Origin: Pseudomonas sp. Ga0074129
GTDB lineage: Bacteria > Pseudomonadota > Gammaproteobacteria > Pseudomonadales > Pseudomonadaceae
Length of the DNA stretch: 44,438 bases
Reading direction: 5' to 3'
Assembly: GCA_001465025.1 (NCBI GenBank)
Contig: LNDO01000082.1
Span: 1 to 44,438 of the forward strand
The notes under the pieces were generated by a model. That model was not told where the DNA came from. It saw only the letters and a program-made list of their open reading frames with translations, and did not search any database. How positions within the stretch are numbered: the first letter of the stretch is position 1; every line of letters begins with the position of its first letter. Positions 18,636-28,985 of the stretch are shown in pieces. A program made the position numbers and the translations under genes.

Positions 18636-20074
18636 AACACCTCCTCGCCGGCAAAGTGCGGCAGGTTTTTGAATGCGGCCAGGGCGCGCGCGCGGCTTTT
18701 GCTCAGGTCGACAATCGGCGCTGGGTAATCAGCAATGCCAAACAAACCGCCCATGGCCGCAGGATTGTGGATATTGCTTTTGTTCAGGCCAACCAATTCG
18801 GGTATCCAGTGGCGGATAAAGCGGCCATCCGGGTCGAATTTCTGCGACTGGCTGAGCGGGTTGAAAATGCGGAAATAGGGCGCTGAATCGGTGCCGGTGG
18901 ACGAACTCCACTGCCAGCCACCGTTGTTCGCCGCCAGATCGCCATCGATCAGATGACGCATAAAAAAGCGCTCGCCTTCGCGCCAATCGATCAGCAGATT
19001 CTTGGTCAAGAACATGGCCACAATCATGCGCAGGCGGTTGTGCATCCAGCCGGTTTCCAGCAACTGGCGCATGGCGGCATCGATGATGGGGAAGCCGGTG
19101 CGGCCTTCCTGCCAGGCTTTCAGTTCGCGCGGGGCGTCACGCCAAGCCACGGCTTCGGTTTCCGGGCGAAAGGCGCGGTGCATGGAAACGCGCGGGTAAC
19201 CCACCAGAATGTGTTTGTAGAACTCGCGCCAGAGCAGCTCGTTAATCCAAGTCACCACGCCACTGCTGCCGGTGTCGAACTCGCCCTGATTCACCTCCAG
19301 AGCAGCATGTAGGCACTGGCGCGGTGAGATCACGCCCGCTGCCAGGTAGGCCGAGAGCTGGCTGGTGCCGGGCTGTGCGGGGAAGTCTCGGGCGGTTTGG
19401 TAGAAATCAATTTGCTCATCGGCAAACGCAGTCAGGCGGCGCTGCGCCTCAAACTCACCCGCTGGCCAGAGGTCGCGCAGTGCTTGCGAGGGCGTGGCAA
19501 AACCGGCGATCTGGCTGGGGATGGCATCGCTGGTCACCTGCAGGGCCGCTTGAGGGTGGGGCGTGGCCACGCGCGCGGGCAGCTGAGTGTGCAGGCGCTG
19601 ATAGCAGACCTTGCGGAACTGGCTGTACACCTGAAAGTAGCTGCCAGATTTGGTCAGGACGCTGCCAGGGGTGAAGAACAGCTGATCCAAGTGGCTGCTA
19701 AAGCCAACATCCTGCGCTGCCAATGCTGCCGCCACCGCCTGATCACGACGGGTTTCGTGTACACCGTATTCCTGATTAACGTGTACCTGCGTGACGCGCA
19801 GGGTTTGGCACAGCTCGCCAATTACCGACGCGGCTTCGTGCCAATGATCGGCTTGGCGAACCAGCAGGGGGACATTGAGTTTGCCCAGTTCGACTGACAA
19901 CTCTTTAAGGTTGCGCAGCCAGAAATCAACTTTGCTGGGCGCGTCGTCGTGAATCATCCACTGCGCCGGGCTGAGCAGGTAGACCGCCACCGTAGGGCCG
20001 TTGGCCATGGCCGCCGCCAGTGCGGTGTTGTCTTGCACGCGCAGGTCGGTGCGCAACCACATTAATTGCAGCAT
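18632..20074 (-). CDS. phr: Deoxyribodipyrimidine photolyase
   Basis: This class I CPD photolyase has 480 residues and uses blue light and reduced FAD to split UV-induced pyrimidine dimers. The N-terminal antenna-binding domain begins LMWLRTDLRVQDNTAL. The C-terminal FAD domain has WINELLWREFYKHIL, TGWMHNRLRMIVAMFLTKNL and LIDGDLAANNGGWQW with the expected tryptophans. The start is an ATG at 20074, 11 bases after the MerR-type regulator. The 3' end overlaps the NTF2-like gene by four bases. Position third in an operon with a LitR-like regulator agrees with light-controlled phr genes in other pseudomonads. Confidence 0.96.
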   Translation of the reverse strand: MLQLMWLRTDLRVQDNTALAAAMANGPTVAVYLLSPAQWMIHDDAPSKVDFWLRNLKELSVELGKLNVPLLVRQADHWHEAASVIGELCQTLRVTQVHVNQEYGVHETRRDQAVAAALAAQDVGFSSHLDQLFFTPGSVLTKSGSYFQVYSQFRKVCYQRLHTQLPARVATPHPQAALQVTSDAIPSQIAGFATPSQALRDLWPAGEFEAQRRLTAFADEQIDFYQTARDFPAQPGTSQLSAYLAAGVISPRQCLHAALEVNQGEFDTGSSGVVTWINELLWREFYKHILVGYPRVSMHRAFRPETEAVAWRDAPRELKAWQEGRTGFPIIDAAMRQLLETGWMHNRLRMIVAMFLTKNLLIDWREGERFFMRHLIDGDLAANNGGWQWSSSTGTDSAPYFRIFNPLSQSQKFDPDGRFIRHWIPELVGLNKSNIHNPAAMGGLFGIADYPAPIVDLSKSRARALAAFKNLPHFAGEEVL

Positions 20075-20085
20075 GGGGAATCCTG

Positions 20086-21027
20086 TCAGCTGTGCAGCAA
20101 ATTAAGGTCGGTAAGGCTGTGCAGCGCGGCCAGCGGGTCGGCGGCCAGGCTTAGCTCGGCATTCTGCTGAGTGATGCCCTGCAGTTCATCCGCGTGGATT
20201 TGCACCACCTGGCCGACCAGCAGACATGGGCAGTCGTAACCGCCCAGCAGGCGTTGCAGGTGAGTGCCATTGAGCGCCTGGCTTGAATACAACAGCACTG
20301 CACGCGGCTGGATATGCTCAACCGCCAGAGCCAGTTCGGTGGGCGGTAGTGGCCAGTCAAACACATCAACGGCGCAGCCGGCGCTACTGGCCAACCAGGC
20401 GGTCAACCACAAGCCGGGGGCCATGGGCAGGTCGGAGACGTTGATCAACAGCAGCGGTGCGCCGTTGTACTGGCGGTTGTTGTGGTACAGGCGTGCGCCG
20501 AGTTTGCTGCGCAGCCAGGAGTAAAAAAACACCCGCTCGGCTTGTGCGCCGAACTGGTTTCGCCAGCGCAGTTCAAGGTCTTCGAGCAAGGGCATAAGCA
20601 ATTGCTGGCAGAGGGTATGCGGCGGGTAGAGTGCCAGCTCGCTGTTAAAGCAGTCGTCGAGGCGGCGCTCATTCAGGTTGCAGATAGCCTGTTGCAACAG
20701 CTGGCGCTTGCTTTCCCATTGCGAGCTGGCCTCAGCGGGTGCGGCTTGATTAGAACGCAATAAGCCTTTGACCTGGCTGACGGAAACACCACGGTTAAGC
20801 CAGGTGAGGATCGCCTGGATACGCGCTACGTGTTCATCCGAATACAGCCGATGCCCTTTGGGCGTGCGGTGCGGCACGATCAGCCCGTAACGGCGCTCCC
20901 ACGCACGCAGGGTAACGGCGTTGACGCCGGTAATACGCGCCACATCACGGATCGGCATAAAGCCTTGGGCAATGGCCGCTTGATAGTCATCGGCAGCTGC
21001 GCCGTCGATCATTGGTTCAAGACTCAT
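20086..21027 (-). CDS. MerR-type regulator with degenerate cobalamin-binding domain (class II LitR/PplR-like)
   Basis: The protein has 313 residues. The N-terminal MerR winged helix (residues ~24-92) reads PIRDVARITGVNAVTLRAWERRYGL. The C-terminal half has the CarH/LitR helical-bundle-plus-Rossmann layout, but the cobalamin motif DxHxxG is degenerate: D199-L-P201 replaces D-x-H. The Trp-x9-Glu-His bundle motif is also altered (W155, E164, R165). This fits the B12-independent LitR class described in P. putida, which controls light-induced genes with a separate LOV photoreceptor; no such sensor is in this window. It overlaps the upstream gene as ATGA and precedes phr. The TRTACA-N12-TGTAYA boxes at 22010, 22060 and 23395 are its likely sites. 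Confidence 0.85.
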   Translation of the reverse strand: MSLEPMIDGAAADDYQAAIAQGFMPIRDVARITGVNAVTLRAWERRYGLIVPHRTPKGHRLYSDEHVARIQAILTWLNRGVSVSQVKGLLRSNQAAPAEASSQWESKRQLLQQAICNLNERRLDDCFNSELALYPPHTLCQQLLMPLLEDLELRWRNQFGAQAERVFFYSWLRSKLGARLYHNNRQYNGAPLLLINVSDLPMAPGLWLTAWLASSAGCAVDVFDWPLPPTELALAVEHIQPRAVLLYSSQALNGTHLQRLLGGYDCPCLLVGQVVQIHADELQGITQQNAELSLAADPLAALHSLTDLNLLHS

Positions 21028-21989
21028 AGGGCATTACGCAGACTGAGGTTTTCCGGGTGCGGTTGCAGATAAACCTGCTGCGCAATGTACGTATCGGGGT
21101 GGCGGCGGAAGTGGTGCTTGAGCAGCGTCATGGGCACCACCAGTGGCACCACACCATGGCGGTACTGGCCGATCAGTTGCTGCATTTCCTGCTTCTCTTC
21201 GCTGCTCAGCGCTTGTTTAAGGTAGCCGCTGAGGTGTTGCAGCACATTGCTGTGGGTGCGGCGGGTAGCGCAGCTTTTCAGGGCGCTCATCAGTTCGCTG
21301 AAGTACCGCGTGGCTATTTCACCGAGGTCTTGCTGGCCGATGTTGCCGAGCATGCGCCCCAGTTGTTTGTACTGCACTGGGTTGGTGGCCATGAGCAGGT
21401 ATTTGTAGCGCGAGTGGAACTCAATCAAGCCTTTACGGCTGATGCCGTCACGCAGCAATTGTTGCCATTCGGAGTAGGCGAACACGCGGGTGATGAAGTT
21501 TTCACGCAGGATTGGGTCGTTCAGGCGGCCGTCTTCTTCCACCGGCAGGTTAGGGTGGCGCGCGCAGAATGCTTGGGCGAACAAACCGCGACCAGGCTCG
21601 CTGGGACGACCATTGTCCTGATAAACCTTGACCCGGTGCAGGCCGCAGGAGGGCGACTGCTGCATAAAGATGTAGCCACAAATGTCGGTGAGTTCGCCGG
21701 CCATTTGCTCGCCATAAGCCGTGAGCGGGGCGGTAACATCCATCTCACGGTTGACGGTGCCTACAGCGCGCGGAGCGTTCGGGTCGCCGACCAGGCGGAT
21801 GGGCTCACGCGGCACGCTCATGCCGATGCCGACTTCCGGGCAAACCGGTACGAAGTCAAAGTGCTCTGTCAGGGTGCGGCTGCACAGTCGCGACTCCTTA
21901 TGACCGCCGTTGTAGCGAACTTCGTTGCCCAGCAGGCAGGCACTGATGCCCAGTTTGGGTTTGGCGGTGGCAGGTAGGGATTGACTCAT
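21024..21989 (-). CDS. DUF523 plus DUF1722 protein (YbgA-like fusion)
   Basis: The protein has 321 residues from the ATG at 21989. Residues ~10-150 are DUF523 (KLGISACLLGNEVRYNGGHK, a VCPEVGIGMSVPREPIRLV block and SPSCG with conserved cysteines). Residues ~190-310 are DUF1722/YbgA (SRYKYLLMATNPVQYKQLG, RRTHSNVLQHLSGYLK). The function is unknown, but the family often neighbours photolyase and MerR/LitR genes. It is the first gene of the nine-gene run and is preceded by the clearest promoter in the region with two flanking boxes. The open frame to 22034 runs into the promoter and a box and was rejected. Confidence 0.9.
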   Translation of the reverse strand: MSQSLPATAKPKLGISACLLGNEVRYNGGHKESRLCSRTLTEHFDFVPVCPEVGIGMSVPREPIRLVGDPNAPRAVGTVNREMDVTAPLTAYGEQMAGELTDICGYIFMQQSPSCGLHRVKVYQDNGRPSEPGRGLFAQAFCARHPNLPVEEDGRLNDPILRENFITRVFAYSEWQQLLRDGISRKGLIEFHSRYKYLLMATNPVQYKQLGRMLGNIGQQDLGEIATRYFSELMSALKSCATRRTHSNVLQHLSGYLKQALSSEEKQEMQQLIGQYRHGVVPLVVPMTLLKHHFRRHPDTYIAQQVYLQPHPENLSLRNAL

Positions 21990-22009
21990 GGCGACCTCTG
22001 ATCTCGACT

Positions 22010-22033
22010 TGTACAGATTCAGATAAATGTACA
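22010..22033. promoter_or_regulatory. Regulator box A: TGTACA-N12-TGTACA, downstream of the -10
   Basis: Two perfect TGTACA half-sites at 22010-22015 and 22028-22033 are separated by 12 bases. The box lies between the predicted transcription start (~22037) and the ATG at 21989, where bound protein could repress. Its form equals the consensus I recall for class II LitR in P. putida. Confidence 0.72.
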
Positions 22034-22043
22034 ACTTGAGTTC

Positions 22044-22071
22044 ATAATAGGTCTGTAATTGTACAAGTCAA
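22044..22071 (-). promoter_or_regulatory. Sigma70-type promoter of the nine-gene operon
   Basis: On the minus strand, TTGACT (22071-22066) and TATTAT (22049-22044) are separated by 16 bases. The -35 lies inside the central 12 bases of box B. Transcription would run toward 21989. Confidence 0.65.
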
Positions 22072-22083
22072 TATATTTGTACA
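22060..22083. promoter_or_regulatory. Regulator box B: TGTACA-N12-TGTACA, over the -35
   Basis: Half-sites TGTACA lie at 22060-22065 and 22078-22083 with a 12-base gap, exactly 50 bases from box A. The box overlaps the -35 element, so occupancy should directly affect RNA polymerase binding. Confidence 0.72.
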
Positions 22084-22112
22084 ACTACTGTATGGCTTTG
22101 TGTGTGGTCGTG

Positions 22113-23443
<1,331 letters not shown>

Positions 23444-23536
23444 CTACAGTTAAGACAATCTGCCGCTGGCTGAAGCCACAAAGGCGCAAACAACGGTGTC
23501 GGGCGACGTATGTCGCGGTCTCATGAGGGCATTGTC

Positions 23537-24442
23537 ATGCACATTCTTATCACGGGCGGTACGGGTCTTATTGGTCGCGCGCTGTGTCAGCACTGGTTGC
23601 AGCAAGGCCATCAATTAACCGTTTGGAGCCGTCGCCCGCAGCAGGTGTCCAGCCTATGCGGGGCTGCAGTGCGTGGCATTGCACAGCTCGATGAATTGGC
23701 CGATGAGCCGCTCGATGCGGTTGTGAACCTGGCGGGTGCGCCGATTGCCGACCGCCCCTGGACGCGCAAACGCAAAGCCATGTTGTGGGCCAGCCGTATC
23801 GGCCTGACTGAGCAATTGTTGGCCTGGCTTGAAACCCGTGCACACAAACCCAGCGTGCTGCTCTCGGGTTCGGCGGTGGGCTGGTATGGCGATGCTGGCG
23901 AGCGTGAAATGAGTGAAGACTGCCCCCCGGTTAGCGAAGATTTTGCAGCGCAACTGTGCAGCGCCTGGGAAGAAACGGCCCAGCGGGCTGAATCATTTGG
24001 TGTGCGCGTAGTGTTGCTGCGTACGGGGCTGGTGCTGGCGCGCGAGGGCGGTTTTCTCAAGCGCCTGTTGTTGCCGTTCAAGCTGGGCTTGGGTGGCCCG
24101 CTGGGTAATGGCCGGCAGTGGATGCCTTGGATTCACCTGGCCGATCAAATAGCCCTGATTGATTTTCTCCTCACCCATGAGGCCGCCAGCGGCCCTTATA
24201 ATGCCAGCGCGCCCAACCCGGTGCGCAACCGCGAATTTGCCCAAAGCCTGGGCCGCGCGTTGCACCGCCCCGCGTTTATGCCAGCACCGGCGTTTGCTTT
24301 GCGCCTGGGCTTAGGCGAGCTTTCCGTGCTGTTGCTGGGTGGCCAGCGCGCTCTGCCCAAGCGCTTGCAGGCGCAAGGTTTCACATTTCGTTTCACTCAC
24401 TTGGATGCGGCCCTGGCAGACCTGCTAGGCCAACCGGATTAG
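23537..24442 (+). CDS. TIGR01777 family SDR/epimerase-like protein (YfcH-like)
   Basis: This atypical extended SDR has 301 residues from the ATG at 23537 ([20 protein letters not shown]). The NADP-binding GGTGLIG is at 6-12, [11 protein letters not shown] follows, then a YGD-containing active-site region ([15 protein letters not shown]). The C-terminal DUF1731 domain reads [24 protein letters not shown]. No substrate is known. It is eight bases upstream of hemH, so the two are probably cotranscribed. The divergent gap contains box C. Confidence 0.9.
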   Translation: MHILITGGTGLIGRALCQHWLQQGHQLTVWSRRPQQVSSLCGAAVRGIAQLDELADEPLDAVVNLAGAPIADRPWTRKRKAMLWASRIGLTEQLLAWLETRAHKPSVLLSGSAVGWYGDAGEREMSEDCPPVSEDFAAQLCSAWEETAQRAESFGVRVVLLRTGLVLAREGGFLKRLLLPFKLGLGGPLGNGRQWMPWIHLADQIALIDFLLTHEAASGPYNASAPNPVRNREFAQSLGRALHRPAFMPAPAFALRLGLGELSVLLLGGQRALPKRLQAQGFTFRFTHLDAALADLLGQPD

Positions 24443-24450
24443 GATTGCGC

Positions 24451-25473
24451 ATGACCGATCACGCCTTGTTACTGGTAAACCTGGGTTCGCCGGCCTCGAC
24501 CAAAGTGGCTGATGTTCGCAGCTACCTCAATCAGTTCCTGATGGACCCTTACGTCATTGATGTGCCCTGGCCGCTGCGCCGGTTGATCGTGTCGTTGATT
24601 TTGATCCGTCGCCCGGCGGCCTCGGCGCACGCCTATGCCTCGATCTGGTGGGAGGACGGCTCGCCGCTGGTGGTCATCAGCAAGCGTCTGCAAGAGGCGA
24701 TGAAAAGCAGTTGGAAACAGGGCCCGGTAGAATTGGCCATGCGCTATGGCGAGCCATCATTGACTACCGTGCTCAATCGATTGGCGTCGCAGGGCATCAC
24801 CCAAGTGACCCTCGCGCCGCTTTATCCGCAGTTTGCCGACAGCACCACCACCACGGTGATTGAAGAAGCGCGCCGCGTGGTGAGTGAGCACAAGTTGCCG
24901 ATCCGCTTCTCGCTGTTGCAGCCGTTTTATGATCAGCCGGAATACCTCGACGCCTTGGTCGACAGCGCCAAGCCTCACCTCGAACAGGGCTTTGATCACT
25001 TGCTGCTGAGCTTTCATGGCTTGCCCGAGCGTCATCTGCACAAACTCGACCCAAGCGGTCACTGCCTCAAGGGTGATGACTGCTGCCGCATGGCTTCGCC
25101 TGAAGTGCTCGCCAAATGCTACCGCGCGCAATGCCTGCGCAGTGCTGAGCTGTTTGCCCAGCGCATGGGCCTTAAGCCTGAGCAGTGGTCGGTGTCGTTC
25201 CAGTCACGTCTGGGCCGCGCCAAGTGGATCGAGCCCTACACCGAAGCGCGCCTGGATGAGCTGGCTGCGCAAGGCGTGAAGAAGTTGCTGGTGATGTGCC
25301 CCGCGTTTGTCGCTGACTGCATCGAAACCCTGGAAGAAATCGGCGACCGTGGCCGCGAGCAGTTTGTCGAGGCCGGTGGTGAAAGCTTGCAGTTGGTGCC
25401 GTGCCTGAATGACCACCCCAGCTGGGTGGCGGCACTGAAAACCCTCAGCGAGCGGGCGCCGTTGATGCTGTAA
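24451..25473 (+). CDS. hemH: Ferrochelatase
   Basis: Ferrochelatase inserts Fe2+ into protoporphyrin IX, the last step of haem b synthesis. The 340-residue protein begins [16 protein letters not shown] at the ATG at 24451, preceded by AGGA. The catalytic histidine is in [11 protein letters not shown], and the conserved glutamate is in [15 protein letters not shown]. Cysteines in [13 protein letters not shown] resemble segments found in [2Fe-2S]-type members, but cluster binding is not proven. It is cotranscribed with the TIGR01777 gene. The regulatory box in the upstream divergent region raises the possibility of light-linked haem supply. Confidence 0.96.
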   Translation: MTDHALLLVNLGSPASTKVADVRSYLNQFLMDPYVIDVPWPLRRLIVSLILIRRPAASAHAYASIWWEDGSPLVVISKRLQEAMKSSWKQGPVELAMRYGEPSLTTVLNRLASQGITQVTLAPLYPQFADSTTTTVIEEARRVVSEHKLPIRFSLLQPFYDQPEYLDALVDSAKPHLEQGFDHLLLSFHGLPERHLHKLDPSGHCLKGDDCCRMASPEVLAKCYRAQCLRSAELFAQRMGLKPEQWSVSFQSRLGRAKWIEPYTEARLDELAAQGVKKLLVMCPAFVADCIETLEEIGDRGREQFVEAGGESLQLVPCLNDHPSWVAALKTLSERAPLML

Positions 25474-25537
25474 ACGCAGGCCTTGTTACAGTCATTCGTG
25501 CGGCGCGACAGTGCGCATTCGGCTGACTGATAACAGC

Positions 25538-25561
25538 GCTGGGCAATATTCTTTGCCCAGC
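25538..25561. other. Short hairpin between hemH and the MFS gene
   Basis: GCTGGGCAA (25538-25546) pairs with TTGCCCAGC (25553-25561). There is no T run on either strand, so it may be a structural transcript end or an operator rather than a standard terminator. Confidence 0.35.
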
Positions 25562-25629
25562 ATGTCGGCCTAAGCTGGTAGTTCTTTCAACCGTCGTGCA
25601 CCGCACCAGCGGTGCCGAGGAGACTGCCA

Positions 25630-26961
25630 GTGAACAACAATAATAACGGCTACCCCTCACCCACCCGCGCCTGGGTGACTGTCGCCATTTTGATGGTGGC
25701 GTATGTGCTGTCGTTTATCGACCGGCAGATTCTCAACCTGCTGGTGGGGCCGATCCGCCGTGATCTGATGATCAGCGACACGCAGATGAGTCTGCTGATG
25801 GGGCTGTCCTTTGCCCTGTTCTATACCGTGTGCGGTATTCCTCTTGGGCGTTTGGCGGATACCAAAAGCCGTCGCGGCTTGATCGCCATCGGCATCATCT
25901 TCTGGAGTGCGGCCACCGCCGCGTGTGGCATGGCCAAGCTGTACTGGCAATTTTTGCTATGCCGCATTGGCGTCGGCGTGGGCGAGGCGGCGTTATCGCC
26001 TGCAGCCTATTCGCTGATTGCCGACAGCTTTCCAGCGGAGCGTCGCGCCACGGCCATTAGTGTGTATTCCATGGGGGTTTACCTGGGCTCGGGCTTGGCG
26101 TTTTTGCTCGGTGGCCTGGTGATCCAGTTCGCTTCGGCGCAAGGCGACGTGACGCTGCCGGTGCTCGGCGAAGTGCGTCCGTGGCAACTGATCTTCCTGA
26201 TTCTGGGCGCGGCCGGGATCGTCTTCACCCTGCTGATGCTGGCCGTCACTGAACCCACACGGCGTGGCGCTGGTGCTGGTGTGGCGGTGCCGCTGGCTGA
26301 TGTGGGGCGCTATATTCGCGCCAACCGCCGTACCGTGCTGTGCCATAACTTCGGCTTTGCCGGTCTGGCGTTTGCGGGCTATGGCAGTGCAGCCTGGATT
26401 CCAACCTTCTTTATCCGCACCTATGGTTGGGATGCCGGCCAGGTGGGGATTATTTACGGCAGCATTGTTGCCGTGTTTGGTTGCCTGGGCATCGTGTTTG
26501 GTGGCCGCTTGGCGGACTGGATGGCCAAGCGCGGCAGCACCGATGCCAACATGCGCGTCGGCTTGTATGCGGCCATTGGCGCGGTGCCTTGTGTGCTGGC
26601 CTTCCCGTTGATGGAAACTGCGCTGTGGGCGGCGATTCTCACCGCGCCGGCGGTGTTTTTCCTGAGCATGCCGTTTGGCGTGGCTCCGGCGGCGATTCAG
26701 GAGATCATGCCCAACTCGATGCGCGGCCAGGCCTCGGCGATCTACCTGTTTGTCATCACGCTGATCGGTCTGGGCATCGGCCCGACGGCGGTGGCCTTGG
26801 TGACCGACTATGTATTCGCCGATGACATGGCGCTGCGCTACTCGCTGCTGATCGTCACCAGCATCGCCGTGTTCAGTTCAATCGTGCTGCTGAGCATGAG
26901 TCTCAAGCCCTATCGTGAGAGCGTTGTGCGGTTGCAACAATGGTCGGCTAACCCGGTGTAG
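25630..26961 (+). CDS. MFS transporter (Spinster-like)
   Basis: This major-facilitator permease has 443 residues and twelve predicted membrane segments. TM1 carries the FIDRQILNLLVGPIRRDL signature of the Spinster-like group, the loop 2-3 motif is GRLADTKSRRG, and a second GGRLADWMAKRG follows TM8. GTG at 25630 was chosen as start because GAGGAGA ends six bases upstream; the frame opens at 25612. The substrate is unknown. The gene has its own upstream gap after hemH and is followed by a bidirectional terminator. Loss of TM content or frameshift is not seen. Confidence 0.88.
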   Translation: MNNNNNGYPSPTRAWVTVAILMVAYVLSFIDRQILNLLVGPIRRDLMISDTQMSLLMGLSFALFYTVCGIPLGRLADTKSRRGLIAIGIIFWSAATAACGMAKLYWQFLLCRIGVGVGEAALSPAAYSLIADSFPAERRATAISVYSMGVYLGSGLAFLLGGLVIQFASAQGDVTLPVLGEVRPWQLIFLILGAAGIVFTLLMLAVTEPTRRGAGAGVAVPLADVGRYIRANRRTVLCHNFGFAGLAFAGYGSAAWIPTFFIRTYGWDAGQVGIIYGSIVAVFGCLGIVFGGRLADWMAKRGSTDANMRVGLYAAIGAVPCVLAFPLMETALWAAILTAPAVFFLSMPFGVAPAAIQEIMPNSMRGQASAIYLFVITLIGLGIGPTAVALVTDYVFADDMALRYSLLIVTSIAVFSSIVLLSMSLKPYRESVVRLQQWSANPV

Positions 26962-27032
26962 GGGCTTGTCTAGGGTCTGTTGCGCGTAGGCCCTGCTGCG
27001 TTAAAAGCCGGCTTTAGAGAGTTAGCGGCAAT

Positions 27033-27061
27033 AAAAAGCCCCGCATCTGCGGGGCTTTTTT
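27033..27061. terminator. Bidirectional rho-independent terminator between the MFS gene and uraA
   Basis: The perfect stem GCCCCGC/GCGGGGC (27038-27044 and 27049-27055) has a four-base loop, five A on the left and six T on the right. It can serve both converging genes. Confidence 0.9.
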
Positions 27062-27072
27062 GTGGGCGCGAT

Positions 27073-28341
27073 TTACAGGTCTGGATCTTCCAAAACGGTT
27101 TTCTTGTTCCAGCCTTGCCCGCCTGGCAGAACCAGGTTGAGCACTAAGGCGCAAATGGCGCACAGGGAAATGCCGGACAGGGCGAAATCGCCATTGCCGA
27201 TGACCATGCCGCCGATGCCGAACACCAGCGTAACCGAGACAATAATCAGGTTGCGCGCCTCGGACAGATCGACCTGATGGCGGATCAGGGTGTTCAGACC
27301 GACCACCGCAATAGAGCCAAACAGCAGGCACAAAATGCCACCCATTACCGGCACTGGAATGCTTTGCAGGGCCACGCCGAACTTGCCGATAAAGGCCAGG
27401 GCGATGGCAAAGCACGCGGCCCAGGTCATGATTTTCGGATTGTAGTTTTTGGTCAGCATCACCGCGCCGGTCACTTCCGCGTACGTAGTGTTGGGCGGGC
27501 CGCCAAACAGGCCAGCGGCCGAGGTGGCCAAGCCATCGCCGAGCAGGGTGCGGTGCAGGCCGGGTTTTTTCACGAAGTCTTTCCCGGTCACGCTGCCGAT
27601 GGCGACAACCCCGCCGATGTGTTCGATGGCCGGTGCTAGGGCGACCGGTACGATGTACAGAATCGCGCCCCAGTGCAGTTCAGGGGCAACAAAAGCAGGG
27701 ATGGCCAGCCAGGGTGCGGCGGCGATATTGCTGGTGTCGATCACGCCGCAGAACGCCGCTACAACGCAACCGACGGTGATGCCCGCAAGAATCGGCAGCA
27801 GGCGCAGCAGGCCACGGCCCATGGCTGCGACCAGCACAGTGGTGATCAGCGCCGACATGGAAATCAGCAGGGCAATTTCATACGGCACCAGTTGCGCGCT
27901 GCCGTCACCGGCCTTGCCCATGGCCATGTTGACGGCAACGGGCGACAGGGCCAGGCCGATGGAAATAATTACCGGGGCAATCACCACGGGCGGCAATAGA
28001 CGGTCGATAAAACCTGCGCCCTTAACCTTCACCACGGCGCTGAGCAGGATATACACCAAGCCCGAAGCGACGATGCCGCCCAGTACCGCTGGCAAACCAA
28101 ACTCACCTTTGGCGGCCAGAATCGGCGCAATAAAGGCAAAGCTGGAGGCCAGGAAAACCGGCACCTGACGGCCAGTGACCAGTTGGAACAACAGCGTGCC
28201 GATACCGGCGGTAAACAGCGCTACGTTAGGGTCCATGCCGGTGATCAGCGGCATCAGCACCAGTGCGCCAAAGGCCACAAACAGCATTTGCGCGCCGGAA
28301 ATGCCCTGGCGCCATAGGGGGTCGTTGTATTCAGGTTGCAT
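27073..28341 (-). CDS. uraA: Uracil permease
   Basis: This nucleobase:cation symporter-2 (NAT) family permease has 422 residues. About fourteen membrane segments are expected. Diagnostic parts are VFLASSFAFIAPI, ALAPAIEHIGGVVAIGSVTG with the substrate-binding glutamate, and GPPNTTYAEVTGAVMLTKNY. It imports uracil with H+. The ATG at 28341 starts MQPEYNDPLWRQGISG; the longer frame runs upstream into upp. It lies five bases after upp, so they form a upp-uraA salvage operon. Confidence 0.94.
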   Translation of the reverse strand: MQPEYNDPLWRQGISGAQMLFVAFGALVLMPLITGMDPNVALFTAGIGTLLFQLVTGRQVPVFLASSFAFIAPILAAKGEFGLPAVLGGIVASGLVYILLSAVVKVKGAGFIDRLLPPVVIAPVIISIGLALSPVAVNMAMGKAGDGSAQLVPYEIALLISMSALITTVLVAAMGRGLLRLLPILAGITVGCVVAAFCGVIDTSNIAAAPWLAIPAFVAPELHWGAILYIVPVALAPAIEHIGGVVAIGSVTGKDFVKKPGLHRTLLGDGLATSAAGLFGGPPNTTYAEVTGAVMLTKNYNPKIMTWAACFAIALAFIGKFGVALQSIPVPVMGGILCLLFGSIAVVGLNTLIRHQVDLSEARNLIIVSVTLVFGIGGMVIGNGDFALSGISLCAICALVLNLVLPGGQGWNKKTVLEDPDL

Positions 28342-28346
28342 GGGGC

Positions 28347-28985
28347 TCAGGCCTCTTTTTGTTTGGTGCCAAAGATTTTGTCGCCGGCATCGCCGAGGCC
28401 GGGAATGATGTAGCCGTGTTCGTTCAGGCACTGATCGATGGAAGCGGTGTAGATGATCACGTCAGGATGGGCGTCGTTGACCACCTTGATACCCTCAGGC
28501 GCCGCGACCAGCACCATGGCGCGGATCTCTTTGCAGCCGGCTTTTTTCAGCAGGTCGATGGTGGCGACCATCGAGCCGCCGGTGGCGAGCATCGGGTCGA
28601 TGATCATGGCCAGGCGCTCGTCAATTTCCGAGGCGAGCTTTTCCAGGTAGGTGTGCGCTTGCAATGTTTCTTCGTTGCGTGCCACGCCCACGGCGCTGAC
28701 CTTGGCACCGGGAATCAAGCTGAGAACGCCTTCGAGCATGCCAATGCCAGCACGTAGGATCGGCACCACGGTGATTTTTTTGCCGGAGATTTTTTCCACC
28801 TGCACGGTGCCGCACCAGCCTTCGATCTCGCAGTTTTCCAAGGGCAGATCCTTGGTCGCCTCATAGGTCAGCAGCGCACCCACTTCCTGGGCCAGCTCAC
28901 GGAAGTTTTTCGTGCTGATGTCGGCGCGGCGCATCAGGCCGAGTTTGTGGCGGATCAGCGGGTGGCGGATCTCGTGGATGGGCAT
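28347..28985 (-). CDS. upp: Uracil phosphoribosyltransferase
   Basis: This enzyme converts uracil and PRPP to UMP. The protein is 212 residues, the family standard, from the ATG at 28985 ([19 protein letters not shown]). The PRPP-binding loop reads [20 protein letters not shown], and the uracil-binding C-terminus [16 protein letters not shown]. The frame extends to 29198, but that part has no family similarity. It is coupled with uraA and divergent from hpt, making a compact base-salvage locus that uses PRPP from prs. Confidence 0.96.
   Translation of the reverse strand: MPIHEIRHPLIRHKLGLMRRADISTKNFRELAQEVGALLTYEATKDLPLENCEIEGWCGTVQVEKISGKKITVVPILRAGIGMLEGVLSLIPGAKVSAVGVARNEETLQAHTYLEKLASEIDERLAMIIDPMLATGGSMVATIDLLKKAGCKEIRAMVLVAAPEGIKVVNDAHPDVIIYTASIDQCLNEHGYIIPGLGDAGDKIFGTKQKEA

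Noticed and set aside
19758-19787. TGTACA and TGTACC within phr
   Set aside because: The spacing is 18 rather than 12 bases and the site is inside coding sequence; probably chance.
25538-25561. Hairpin after hemH as a rho-independent terminator
   Set aside because: There is no T tract on either strand, so I list it only as a hairpin.
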